A stretch of DNA of 26,439 nt from UMGS755 sp045590535 (lineage in GTDB: Bacteria; Bacillota; Clostridia; UBA1381; UBA9506), in contig JAZNRE010000037.1 of assembly GCA_045590535.1 (NCBI GenBank), forward strand, positions 1-26,439, in the 5' to 3' direction. How positions within the stretch are numbered: position 1 is the stretch's first letter; each line of letters opens with the position of its first letter. Both the position numbers and the translations under genes were made by a program. The notes under the pieces are model-generated. The model saw only the letters and a list, made by a program, of their open reading frames with translations, was not told where the DNA came from and made no database searches. Below are positions 7,291-15,854 of this stretch, in pieces.

Positions 7291-9348
7291 TTACGGCAAA
7301 AGACCATTTTTATATACGGCCCTCTCTGCTTCATTGCTGGCACCAAAGAAGTATTGCCAGAAAATATCCCGCGCAATGTGAGAAGCATTGCCACCCGAAC
7401 CACCGTGCTGCACCACGATTGCCACAGCAATTTGCGGATTGTCATAGGGCGCATAACCGACATAAATACCGTTACTGGAGCCTCTTGCCACCTGGGCACT
7501 ACCGGTTTTACCGCCTGTTTTATAAGGAAAGTTTGCAAACGCTGCACTGGCTGTACCCTCTGAGGTTACCAGCTGCATGCCGGCAAGAACCGCTTCTAAA
7601 TTTTCAGGCTTAATTTCAATCTGATTTTTAATAACTGGCTCTTTTTCTGCCAGAATTACATCTTCTGTATTGGATTTAACCGCTTTTAAAAGGTGCACCT
7701 CATAATTTGTACCGCCGTTTGCCAGGGTGGCTATATAATTGGCAAGCTGTACCGGTGTGAACAGATTATCCGATTGACCGATGGCCGCCTGCAAAACATC
7801 ACCGGGATACCATTCACGGTCATTTTTTTTACGAAGTGCCGGACCAGCCACCTGACCTTTGGCCTCTTCCCCTGCTAGCTCAATGCCGGTATATTCGCCC
7901 AGGCCAAGCAGTTTTGCATAGCTTTCAATGGGCTCAATGCCCATACGCTTGCCCATTTCATAAAAGAAATAGTTACACGAATGCTGAATGGCCTGAGAAA
8001 CATTGATAACGCCGTGATTCCCCCGACTGACACGGTAAATATTACACATAAAATCATGACCCAGATAGTTATATAAACCTGTGGTTGCAAGGGTCTCCTT
8101 CGGGGTGACAACCCCCTCCTCCAGTGCTGCCACAGCCGTGCAAAGCTTGAAGGTGGAGCCCGGCTCATAAATACCGTTGATAGCTCGGTTTAACATGGGG
8201 TTTTGCGGGTCTTGATAAAGTTTGTTATAGTCTGCATTAAACCGTGCTGGGTCATAGGTGGGATAGGATGCCATAGCCAGTGTTTCACCTGTGTTTAAAT
8301 CCAGCACAACCGCAGCGCCGGCAAAAGCATCATGTCCGCTGCCACCACCGGATTCAGCTGCAATTCGTTTAATATTTCGCTCTAAGGATTCTTCTGCCAC
8401 CTGCTGCAAATCACGGTCAATGGTGAGCATGACTGAATTGCCGGGCACAGGGTCACGGGAATAAATCAGTTCTGTTTCGCCCTCACGAATTTTTCGTTCA
8501 ATGCTGTTCGCACCATCGGTGCCGCGTAAATAGCTTTCAAAGGCCTTCTCCACACCTTGCTTGCCCAGATAATCATTCATGCCGTAGTTCTTGCTTTTAA
8601 GCTGGGCATATTCATCCGCATTGATAACACCGACACGCCCCAAGATATGAGCAGCCAATGTGCCGCAGGTATACTGACGAATTGGTTCAGAATAAACCGT
8701 AACACAAAAAAATCTGTCTCGTTGCTCTTTAATAGTCGTAACGGTTTCAATATCCACATCACTGCCAAAAACATAAGCGTTATTTGATGAGAAGTTTCGC
8801 AGTTCCATGGCATACCGAATGCCCACTATCCGCCGCACCTCTTCTGCGGTGAAGGAATCCTCAATGGCATATTTCTTTTTATATCGGTCAATCACACCGG
8901 CTGCTGTGGTATCCGCCGGGTAACCTTTCTCTGTAATGAACTTTGTCGCTGCCTTCTGTCGCTCCTCATCGCTTCCCTCAAAGGTGAAGGTAAAAGGCGC
9001 ACCAGCTGAAATCGGCAAAGTGTCTTCATATTCAATTCCTTTTTCAATGAACAAATTGGCCATGTTCAAAATGACCTGGTTCAGCGCTTTTTTATCATCA
9101 TTGATTTTAGCAATGGCCACGGTATAGCCCATGCGGTTGGTCACCAAAGGACGGCCATAGCGATCTAAAATTTCGCCTCTCGGTGCTTTAATAGGGATAT
9201 TCCGCGCCAGGCGGCTATCAGAAATGGCCCGATAGTTCTCGCCCTGGACAATCTGCAAATAAAACAGTCGTCCAACGGTAACCGCCACCAAGATGCCAAC
9301 TAAAACATAAAGGGCGGTACAGCGTTTTTTCAGTTTTGATTCTTCCAT
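7291..9348 (-). CDS. mrdA: Penicillin-binding protein 2, elongasome D,D-transpeptidase
   Basis: This class B penicillin-binding protein cross-links peptidoglycan during cell elongation with RodA and MreBCD. The 685-residue protein has an N-terminal membrane anchor (residues ~11-33), the PBP dimer domain (~50-300) and the transpeptidase domain (~340-665). The three catalytic motifs are intact: S398-T-F-K401, S457-C-N459 and K614-T-G616. The ATG has GGGGAGGTG upstream. It lies 17 bp after mreD and is the last gene of the operon. No C-terminal PASTA repeats are present, which fits MrdA/PBP2 rather than a divisome PBP. Confidence 0.95.
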   Translation of the reverse strand: MEESKLKKRCTALYVLVGILVAVTVGRLFYLQIVQGENYRAISDSRLARNIPIKAPRGEILDRYGRPLVTNRMGYTVAIAKINDDKKALNQVILNMANLFIEKGIEYEDTLPISAGAPFTFTFEGSDEERQKAATKFITEKGYPADTTAAGVIDRYKKKYAIEDSFTAEEVRRIVGIRYAMELRNFSSNNAYVFGSDVDIETVTTIKEQRDRFFCVTVYSEPIRQYTCGTLAAHILGRVGVINADEYAQLKSKNYGMNDYLGKQGVEKAFESYLRGTDGANSIERKIREGETELIYSRDPVPGNSVMLTIDRDLQQVAEESLERNIKRIAAESGGGSGHDAFAGAAVVLDLNTGETLAMASYPTYDPARFNADYNKLYQDPQNPMLNRAINGIYEPGSTFKLCTAVAALEEGVVTPKETLATTGLYNYLGHDFMCNIYRVSRGNHGVINVSQAIQHSCNYFFYEMGKRMGIEPIESYAKLLGLGEYTGIELAGEEAKGQVAGPALRKKNDREWYPGDVLQAAIGQSDNLFTPVQLANYIATLANGGTNYEVHLLKAVKSNTEDVILAEKEPVIKNQIEIKPENLEAVLAGMQLVTSEGTASAAFANFPYKTGGKTGSAQVARGSSNGIYVGYAPYDNPQIAVAIVVQHGGSGGNASHIARDIFWQYFFGASNEAERAVYKNGLLP

Positions 9349-9365
9349 TTACCGCACCTCCCCTT

Positions 9366-9872
9366 TCAGTTGGCTAGCCGACGGATAACCGGATACAAAA
9401 CCATAGTGAATACAAAATTATAAACGGCAGCCGGCAACACCTTGCAAAGCAAAGCATAGCCAAAAGCGCCGTGACCCCAAATGGCAAAATAAAAAATATA
9501 GGTCAATAGTTCATATGGAATGGTGAGCAGACCCACAAAAACCATTGAAACAAACATGTTGTTGTTAAACAGGCTGTCGCTGATAAAAACACAAAAATAG
9601 GCTGCAAAAGTGCATAAAAGTCCGTTAATGCCAATGGCTCTGCCGCCTAATAAATCCAAAATCAAGCCACAGATAAAACCAAAAAACAAAGCCCCATAGC
9701 TGCCCCGCTGCAAACTGTAGCAAATTACGGTTATAAACAATAAATTGGGTACGACATGAAACACTTCAAAGCCACGAATAATCGTGGTTTGAAGTGCTGT
9801 AATCAAAAGTATAAAAATAACCGTAAAGACAATTTGCCAAACAGCTTGTCTTGACTCTGTTTGATATCTCAT
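9366..9872 (-). CDS. mreD: Rod shape-determining protein MreD
   Basis: MreD is a polytopic membrane component of the elongasome that associates with MreC. The 168-residue protein has five or six hydrophobic segments and the family pattern around LFFGFICGLILDLLGG (residues ~62-77). Its ATG overlaps the mreC stop by 4 bp (ATGA), the usual coupling in mre operons. The assignment rests on membrane profile, this motif and position between mreC and mrdA. Confidence 0.93.
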   Translation of the reverse strand: MRYQTESRQAVWQIVFTVIFILLITALQTTIIRGFEVFHVVPNLLFITVICYSLQRGSYGALFFGFICGLILDLLGGRAIGINGLLCTFAAYFCVFISDSLFNNNMFVSMVFVGLLTIPYELLTYIFYFAIWGHGAFGYALLCKVLPAAVYNFVFTMVLYPVIRRLAN

Positions 9873-10699
9873 TGATGACTACCGTGACTCCGGATGACCA
9901 TAACCTCCCGGATCCTTTCAAAATCAACTGCTGTATCCAACAGGGCGTATTGGGAATAGCCCATAGAATCATTTTGTATCTCTGACACAGTTCCAATTAA
10001 AATGCCTTCAGGATAAACGCCGCCCAAGCCCGATGTGACCACGGCATCACCAACCACAAGGTTCGCACCCGTGGTGACATAGCTTAATTTACACAAGCCT
10101 TTATCAGCTAAAGACAACTCACCGTCTACAATGGCAAAATCTTGTGTGCGGCTGACTAAAGCACCCACAGAGCTATCTACATCGATGATAGAAAGCACTT
10201 TAGACCAACCAAGACCCACCTCGGTCACGCGACCGACCAAACCCTGTGCTGCAATAACCGTGTCATTAACTGAAATGTCGGCTTCACTGCCCTTATCGAT
10301 GGTGAAGGCATAAAACCAGTTCCCCGGGTCTTTGGCAATAACCTCGCAGCCGACCATGTCTCGCTCTGCTTCGCGGTTCTTAAGGTCTAACAGCTGCCGC
10401 AAGCGTTCGTTTTCCTGCTTGTAGCCCTCGAATGTCCGCACCTGTTCTTCCAGCTTGGCCACTTCGTCTTTCAGTTCCAGATTTTCTGTTTGATAATCCT
10501 TCATATCACCAAAAAAACGAAAAAACCCGCTAACCCCATGACCAATTCCAGAAAAAAATTGTTGAACAGGCCGCACAACTGTGCCCACAATATGTCCCGG
10601 AGTGGAGGAACTGCGGGCAGCAAAGGATACGCCCATCATAACAAAAATAACCACTGTTACAATGAGCACTAAAATTGTCAGTTTTTTTCGGCTACCCAC
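9869..10699 (-). CDS. mreC: Cell shape-determining protein MreC
   Basis: MreC is a bitopic protein whose extracytoplasmic beta-domain scaffolds the elongasome and activates PBP2. The 276 residues comprise a membrane helix (~8-29), a coiled coil (~68-110, rich in E, L and K) and a C-terminal beta-barrel region that includes GLVGRVTEVG and TSGLGGVYPEGILIG. The start is GTG at 10699, preceded by GGGGAG with 7-nt spacing; an overlapping ATG is out of frame. The stop overlaps mreD by 4 bp. Confidence 0.95.
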   Translation of the reverse strand: MGSRKKLTILVLIVTVVIFVMMGVSFAARSSSTPGHIVGTVVRPVQQFFSGIGHGVSGFFRFFGDMKDYQTENLELKDEVAKLEEQVRTFEGYKQENERLRQLLDLKNREAERDMVGCEVIAKDPGNWFYAFTIDKGSEADISVNDTVIAAQGLVGRVTEVGLGWSKVLSIIDVDSSVGALVSRTQDFAIVDGELSLADKGLCKLSYVTTGANLVVGDAVVTSGLGGVYPEGILIGTVSEIQNDSMGYSQYALLDTAVDFERIREVMVIRSHGSHQ

Positions 10700-10764
10700 A
10701 TTCTTTCTCCCCTCTTAATCATTGTTGTATCTTTATTGTGACTTACATAAAACAGCGCAAATGT

Positions 10765-11787
10765 TTAGCGCCATTTTTTAGAACGACTGCTTAAAATGCC
10801 CTGACCGGATTTTTCTAAAGCTGAAAGAGCCAAGCCTGTTCCCAGCGCCACGCAATCCAATGCATTATCAGCCACATAAACGGGAATGCCGGTTTCTTCT
10901 GCAATTAAAACATCCAATCCACGAATGAATGCACCACCGCCGGTTAAAACAATACCGCGGTTCATAACATCAGCTGCCAGTTCAGGCGGAGTCTTTTCTA
11001 AGGTGCCTTTAATGGCATCCACAATGGCAAAAATAGATTCAGACATAGCGCCACGAATCTCACGGCTAGTGAGAGCAACAGTTCTGGGCAGACCGGAGAT
11101 TAAATCGCGACCTTTTACTTCCATAACGCCCTCGCCTTCATATTCATAGGCAGAGCCGATGCCAAATTTAATATCTTCAGCGGTGCGCTCACCAATCATC
11201 AGGTTATATTCTCTTTTGATGTAATTGACAATGTCATTATCCAGTTCATCGCCGGCAATGCGCAAAGACTGGCTGGCAACAATGCCACCATAGGAGATTA
11301 CAGCAACCTCACTGGTACCACCACCGATGTCTACAACCATGCTGCCGGTGGGTTCTGAAACGGGCAAGCCGGCACCAATGGCTGCTGCCATGGGCTCTTC
11401 AATTAAATAAGCATTTTTTGCACCGGCTGACAAAACAGATTCCTCAACGGCACGGCGCTCAACTTCAGTAACACCAAAGGGAATGCAAACCACAACCGTG
11501 GGCTTGAAAAAGCCGGAGGGATATGCCTTTTTAATGAAATATTTCATCATGGCCTGTGTGCTGGCAAAGTCGGCAATAACGCCATCTTTTAAAGGGCGAA
11601 TGGCAACCACATTGCCGGGGGTACGACCAATCATTTCTTTAGCTTCGTTACCAACCTTTAAAATTTTGCCTTCGCTTTTGTTTACAGCTACAACAGAGGG
11701 CTCTCTTAAAATGATACCCTTGCCTTTTAAATACACCAAGGTATTCGCTGTTCCTAAATCAATTCCGATGTCTTTTGCAAGTGACAT
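10765..11787 (-). CDS. mreB: Rod shape-determining protein MreB
   Basis: MreB is the bacterial actin that guides lateral wall synthesis. The 340-residue protein contains the phosphate-1 motif IDLGTANTLVY (residues 9-19), the phosphate-2 motif VVDIGGGTSEVAVIS (151-165) and the adenosine motif GIVLTGGGAFIRGLD (~289-303). The ATG lies 4 bp after the maf stop. The best ribosome site, GGGAG, is inside the end of maf and 13 nt from the ATG, longer than usual, so translation may depend partly on coupling with maf. A 65-bp gap separates it from mreC. Confidence 0.97.
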   Translation of the reverse strand: MSLAKDIGIDLGTANTLVYLKGKGIILREPSVVAVNKSEGKILKVGNEAKEMIGRTPGNVVAIRPLKDGVIADFASTQAMMKYFIKKAYPSGFFKPTVVVCIPFGVTEVERRAVEESVLSAGAKNAYLIEEPMAAAIGAGLPVSEPTGSMVVDIGGGTSEVAVISYGGIVASQSLRIAGDELDNDIVNYIKREYNLMIGERTAEDIKFGIGSAYEYEGEGVMEVKGRDLISGLPRTVALTSREIRGAMSESIFAIVDAIKGTLEKTPPELAADVMNRGIVLTGGGAFIRGLDVLIAEETGIPVYVADNALDCVALGTGLALSALEKSGQGILSSRSKKWR

Positions 11788-11791
11788 AATG

Positions 11792-12415
11792 TTATAAAAC
11801 CTCCCATTTTAATTCAATATCAAATTCATCCTGCAGCAATTTGCCCAAGCGGCAAAGAGGCAGGCCAACTACATTGTAATAATCGCCTTCAATTTTTTCA
11901 ATAAAGAGACCGCCAAGACCCTGAATGCCGTAACTGCCGGCCTTGTCTAAGCACTCCTTCGTGGCTACATAGCTTTCGATTTCAGCTTCTGTTAAATCCT
12001 TAAAATAAACCAAAGTTTCCTCTGTAACGCTAACACTTTTTCCATCACGGCAGCGCACAACTGTCAGACCGGTTAAAACACTGTGGCACCTGCCGGATAG
12101 CTTGCGCAGCATGTTTTTTGCATCTTCTGCATCACGGGGTTTTGTTAAAATGGCATCGTCTAACACCACTACTGTATCAGCACCAATGACAAGTGCGTTT
12201 TTGGGCTGTGCCTTTGCCACATCCGCTGCTTTTAAAAGGGATAATCCCTGAACAGCTAAATGGGGTGGGATTTCTGGCTCAAGATTTTCTTCAGCACAAG
12301 AGGGCACGACTATAAAAGGTAGGCCGATTTGCTCTAAGATTTCCCGCCGTCTTGGCGAGCCTGACGCTAATACAATCTGAACGCCACTAGGCAATTCTAT
12401 TTTTGTTTGTTTCAT
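11792..12415 (-). CDS. maf: Maf family nucleoside triphosphate pyrophosphatase
   Basis: Maf proteins hydrolyse non-canonical or surplus nucleoside triphosphates to monophosphates; the dTTP/UTP type is commonly encoded next to mreB in Firmicutes, where Maf has been linked to septum control. The 207-residue product shows the family signature ASGSPRRREIL (residues 17-27) and the IGADTVVV motif (77-84) with the catalytic acidic residue. The ATG has AGGAG with 6-nt spacing, overlapping the stop region of the upstream gene. It sits directly before mreB, as in Bacillus. Confidence 0.94.
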   Translation of the reverse strand: MKQTKIELPSGVQIVLASGSPRRREILEQIGLPFIVVPSCAEENLEPEIPPHLAVQGLSLLKAADVAKAQPKNALVIGADTVVVLDDAILTKPRDAEDAKNMLRKLSGRCHSVLTGLTVVRCRDGKSVSVTEETLVYFKDLTEAEIESYVATKECLDKAGSYGIQGLGGLFIEKIEGDYYNVVGLPLCRLGKLLQDEFDIELKWEVL

Positions 12416-12424
12416 ACTGTTCTC

Positions 12425-12949
12425 CTAAGCTTCCCTGTCCGTTTGGGGACAAAAACTTTTTTCAACCCGTTTTGCACAAACCCCGGTCAGAAGACCGCAA
12501 AAAGCCGACACAATGGTCAATGGCGGCAAATAAGAAAAAACATATGTATTTTCTAAAATAACGGCACAAACGGATACTTGTGCTGCATTAAAGAAAAATG
12601 CACCCAACATGCTCCGCCCGATTGTGCTCACCTTGTGAGGCAGCAGCCGTTTTGTCAGCGCCATAGCAAGCACACTGAAGAGCGTTCCAAAGCCGCTGTA
12701 AACAATGGAGCTGACCGCACCGCCGAAAACACCGGATAAAAAGCACCGCAAAAGCCCAACCAAAAGGGCTGTGCCCGTACCGGATAAGGAAAAGGCCAGC
12801 AAGGTGACAATGTTGGCAAGCCCTAAGCGTCCGCCCGGCAAAACCTGAAAAAAAGGAAGCATACTTTCTGCATAATGCAAAACCAAACCTAAAGAAACCA
12901 GCAAGCCGACGACTGCAATTTCTTTGGGCTTTAATCTGTTAATAAACAA
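12425..12949 (-). CDS. Gx transporter family / Hpre_diP_synt_I-like membrane protein
   Basis: This 174-residue protein has about five membrane segments and resembles the family annotated as heptaprenyl diphosphate synthase component I, also called the Gx transporter family. The stretch LPGGRLGLANIVTLLAF (residues ~37-53) is typical, as is GLLRCFLSGVFGG. The old enzyme name is doubtful for these membrane proteins, and an S-component-like carrier role is suspected. It starts at a TTG (12949) inside the last codons of the NusG-domain gene, an 11-bp overlap. The NusG_II-Gx pairing is conserved in Firmicutes, and I recall similar pairs (EetA/EetB) beside extracellular electron transfer genes. Function here is unknown. 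Confidence 0.82.
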   Translation of the reverse strand: MFINRLKPKEIAVVGLLVSLGLVLHYAESMLPFFQVLPGGRLGLANIVTLLAFSLSGTGTALLVGLLRCFLSGVFGGAVSSIVYSGFGTLFSVLAMALTKRLLPHKVSTIGRSMLGAFFFNAAQVSVCAVILENTYVFSYLPPLTIVSAFCGLLTGVCAKRVEKSFCPQTDREA

Positions 12950-13307
12950 CGCCGTCTACTTCCCTTCTGCCTTCAATTCGAATCACAAGGCGATTTGGCA
13001 AGCACACCAGCATTTCACCGTTTTTTTCTATGGCGCCTGCTTTTATTTCGACATGGTCAGGGCAGTCTGATTCGGTGACCATAACCCTGCCATCGTCAAT
13101 CACTATTTTATTATAACCAAATTCTGTGTCGATTGCAATAGTCTTCCCATTTTTTTCTTGCAAAGAATATTGCCCGTAAAGTTTGCCATCCACCTCAACG
13201 ACCACTTGCGATTCGCCGCCCGGAGCCAATATAAATTTGGTGCATAAAAGGCCTAAAGCCGCACCCACAATCAGCAAGAAAAAAATGATTTTATCGCCCC
13301 GGGTCAT
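12939..13307 (-). CDS. NusG domain II-containing (DUF1312-like) membrane-anchored protein
   Basis: This 122-residue protein has one N-terminal membrane helix (~8-28) and an extracytoplasmic beta-rich domain of the NusG_II type. The pattern GKTIAIDTEFGYNKIVIDDGRVMVTESDCPDHV corresponds to the family's G...N.v.I..G.v.v..adCpd core (quoted here in full as residues ~54-86, key positions N, C and the flanking Gly). It is not the transcription factor NusG. The ATG overlaps the dut stop by 4 bp and the gene overlaps the Gx gene by 11 bp, so the two proteins are almost certainly co-produced. The role is unknown; a flavin- or quinone-related envelope function is only a guess from neighbourhoods known elsewhere. 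Confidence 0.82.
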   Translation of the reverse strand: MTRGDKIIFFLLIVGAALGLLCTKFILAPGGESQVVVEVDGKLYGQYSLQEKNGKTIAIDTEFGYNKIVIDDGRVMVTESDCPDHVEIKAGAIEKNGEMLVCLPNRLVIRIEGRREVDGVVY

Positions 13308-13753
13308 CGTCCTGTAGACCCAAAGCCGCCGCTGCCCCGCTCTGTTTTCGGCAGTTCTTCAACCTCAACAAGCTCTGCCTGCAAAACAGGAGCAATCACC
13401 AGCTGTGCAATGCGTTCTCCGGGCATGATGGTATAGTCTTCTGGTCCTAAATTGATTAAGCCAACCGAGATTTCACCACGATAATCAGAATCAATCACAC
13501 CAACGCCGTTTGAAAGACAAATGCCATGACGCACACCCAAACCGCTACGGGCATAGACATACGCCACACAGGAAGCATCAGGCAAACCAATGGCAATGCC
13601 GGTAGGCACGGTGGCCATGGCGCCCTTTTTCAGCAAAAGGGGCTCTTTGATTTGTGCTGATAAATCCATGCCGGCAGAACCTTGCGTTGCATAAAACGGC
13701 ATGGCTGGCAATTCTTTTCCCTCACCGGTAATTCGTTTTATTAAAACTTTCAC
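13304..13753 (-). CDS. dut: Deoxyuridine 5'-triphosphate nucleotidohydrolase (dUTPase)
   Basis: The trimeric dUTPase converts dUTP to dUMP and pyrophosphate, keeping uracil out of DNA. From the chosen start (149 residues) all five family motifs are present: GSAGMDLSA (25-33), RSGLG (69-73), GVIDSDYRGE (85-94), GERIAQLVI (112-120) and the Gly-rich RGSGGFGSTG (139-148). I choose GTG at 13753 because GGGAGG overlaps the in-frame ATG at 13768 and is 7 nt from the GTG; the protein then begins MKVLIKRI as expected. The stop overlaps the next ATG by 4 bp. Confidence 0.95.
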   Translation of the reverse strand: MKVLIKRITGEGKELPAMPFYATQGSAGMDLSAQIKEPLLLKKGAMATVPTGIAIGLPDASCVAYVYARSGLGVRHGICLSNGVGVIDSDYRGEISVGLINLGPEDYTIMPGERIAQLVIAPVLQAELVEVEELPKTERGSGGFGSTGR

Positions 13754-13798
13754 GGTCTTTCCTCCCATATTATCAAAAGGGCTGATTGGAAGCAGCCG

Positions 13799-15832
13799 TC
13801 ATTCTGCACCGCGGTAAAAATGTCCGCGGGTGAAATCGCCTGCAGGGGCTTTCTTTTGTTTTCCTTGCAGAGCCTCTTGATATTCTCTTATTATTATACA
13901 GCATGTTTCATAATTTTCAAGTGTAAAGCATAATCGCATGCTGTCAATTTGTAAATTTTTCAAATCTGTCATTCGGTCGGCCATGTAAATTGGCTTGCTA
14001 TTTAAAATTTCGGTACCGCAATGCCTTGGCAAAAGGGGAAAAACTTCATTTTTGCGGTCCCGCAGGGCAAACTCACCTTTATCGCAATGGCAACCGTAGG
14101 CGCTTTTAATAATGCAGTTTTCCATGAGCATTAAGGGTAATCGTCCATAAGCAATCACCTCTAAAGTCATGTCAGTATGTTTGCGCAGACGGGCAATGTC
14201 ATGCATGTGCAGCTCCGGGGATAACACCACCCGGGAAACGCCTTTGCTTTTCAGCCACTCGGCTGTTTCGCTGTTTGTTATGTTAAAACGGTGACCGGCT
14301 GTTATCACGCTGCCTTCCGCACCGGATAACTGGCCGATGTTTTGAACGCAAACCTCTTTTGCGCCGGAAAGAGATACCTTCTCTGCCTCTTTTGTAAGGG
14401 GTAACAGCTGCACAATCGGCTCTTTAATCTCTCTAGCATAGGGTAACAATTCTTTCGGCAAATAAACTCTTTGCACGCCCATTTGAATAGCTGCCTTAAG
14501 TTGCTCCTCTGTCCTTACCTCCACGCAAAGGGAAAGCTCCTTGGTTTGTGCGGATGTTTCCTTTCTTGTGGGCACAGATGTCGGCAATTCTCGTTTATAG
14601 TGCGCTTTTATGGTCTGTTCCAGCATCTCGGCACCCCGGCGCCGCAAAGCATTTAGTTCGCTCACCGGCACAGCCACATCGCCGGACGCCTGCACCTCCA
14701 CCTGTTCTGCCCGAAAAGCTGTTCCGCCTAATTTGCTTATTTGCTGCTCCATTCTTTCAGTGGTTGTGGGCTGGGTGTGTGCTTTCTGGCACACCGCCCC
14801 TGTAACCGTCACAGCGGGATAGTTCTCTGCCAGCAGAGTTAAAGAAAGGGGCTTATCCGTCTGCGCGGTTAAATATAAATGAATGGGCACAACCTTCTCT
14901 GCTGGCTCAAGTTTTGGCAAGCTGCCGGCTATTTTGGATGCCCCTGCCATATCCATCATATCCCCATAGGTGCAACCATAAAAATAGCCATGACACGAGC
15001 CACCACGAGAGAAAAATTTAAGCATTTCTCTAATCTCTTCATTGGAAACGCCGCCCTTTACCGCACGCTTATAAACCTGCGTGACCATGGCCACATAATC
15101 GGGGCTTTTCATTCTGCCCTCAATTTTTAAAGAGGCAACACCTAACCGTTTAAGCTCCTGCACCCGGTCAGCAAGGCATAAATCCTTGGGACACAAAAGG
15201 GGCAAGGTATCCGTTACGGGTTTACCATCACGCAGCAAGGTATAGGGCAAACGGCAGGGCTGCGCACAGCCGCCACGGTTACCGCTTCTACCCCCAAGCA
15301 TGCTGCTCATGAGGCACTGTCCTGAATAGGAAATGCACAAAGCACCATGAACAAAATATTCAAGCTCCATATCTGTTTGCTTGCGAATGGATGCGATTTC
15401 TTCACCGGATACTTCACGGGCCAAAACCACCCGGGAAACACCTAAAGATTCAAGGGCACGGATGCCCTCGCTGTTCACAACAGTCATTTGGGTGCTGGCA
15501 TGAAGGGGCATATCCGGCAGTTCACGACGAATCCGTTCCGCCAGGCCAAAATCCTGCACAATCAAAGCATCCACGCCGATGCTATAAGCATAACGAATAA
15601 AGCTCATGGCGTCATCGAGCTCGGTTTCTTTTAGCAAAGTATTGCAACACAAATAAAGGCGCACCCCTCGAACATGGCAAAAGTCAACGGCTTCGCACAG
15701 GGCTTCATCCGAAAAATTCTGCGCATTTTTACGGGCACTAAATCGGCTGCCGCCTACATACACTGCATCAGCACCATAATGCACAGCGGCTTTGAGCGCC
15801 TCCATGCTGCCTGCCGGCGATAAAATTTCCAT
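13799..15832 (-). CDS. U32 family protein with DUF3656 (RlhA-like RNA hydroxylase family)
   Basis: U32 proteins were named peptidases/collagenases, but characterised members (RlhA, TrhP, UbiU/V) are Fe-S proteins that hydroxylate RNA or ubiquinone precursors using prephenate as oxygen source. This 677-residue member has the N-terminal U32 barrel (MEILSPAGSMEAL, residues 1-13; E159-Y-F-V-H-G-A-L-C166) with the conserved cysteines C166, C173, C189 and C193. After it comes a long DUF3656-type region (~300-400) and a second U32-like half. The length matches RlhA (23S rRNA C2501 hydroxylation) better than TrhP. The ATG has GGGAGGTG upstream and follows queG by 22 bp. The precise RNA target is inferred only. 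Confidence 0.88.
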   Translation of the reverse strand: MEILSPAGSMEALKAAVHYGADAVYVGGSRFSARKNAQNFSDEALCEAVDFCHVRGVRLYLCCNTLLKETELDDAMSFIRYAYSIGVDALIVQDFGLAERIRRELPDMPLHASTQMTVVNSEGIRALESLGVSRVVLAREVSGEEIASIRKQTDMELEYFVHGALCISYSGQCLMSSMLGGRSGNRGGCAQPCRLPYTLLRDGKPVTDTLPLLCPKDLCLADRVQELKRLGVASLKIEGRMKSPDYVAMVTQVYKRAVKGGVSNEEIREMLKFFSRGGSCHGYFYGCTYGDMMDMAGASKIAGSLPKLEPAEKVVPIHLYLTAQTDKPLSLTLLAENYPAVTVTGAVCQKAHTQPTTTERMEQQISKLGGTAFRAEQVEVQASGDVAVPVSELNALRRRGAEMLEQTIKAHYKRELPTSVPTRKETSAQTKELSLCVEVRTEEQLKAAIQMGVQRVYLPKELLPYAREIKEPIVQLLPLTKEAEKVSLSGAKEVCVQNIGQLSGAEGSVITAGHRFNITNSETAEWLKSKGVSRVVLSPELHMHDIARLRKHTDMTLEVIAYGRLPLMLMENCIIKSAYGCHCDKGEFALRDRKNEVFPLLPRHCGTEILNSKPIYMADRMTDLKNLQIDSMRLCFTLENYETCCIIIREYQEALQGKQKKAPAGDFTRGHFYRGAE
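13893..13920 (-). promoter_or_regulatory. Possible internal promoter before dut
   Basis: Within the last codons of the U32 gene, the minus strand reads TTGAAA (13915-13920), 16 bp, TATAAT (13893-13898), about 140 bp upstream of the dut start. It could give extra transcription of dut through mrdA. Confidence 0.45.
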
Positions 15833-15854
15833 GTTCTTTGCACCTCCCTGTGTG

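Noticed and set aside
10765..10886. Additional minCD or rodA gene expected near mreBCD
   Set aside because: The mre cluster here goes directly mreB-mreC-mreD-mrdA and ends at a terminator; no such gene is in the window.
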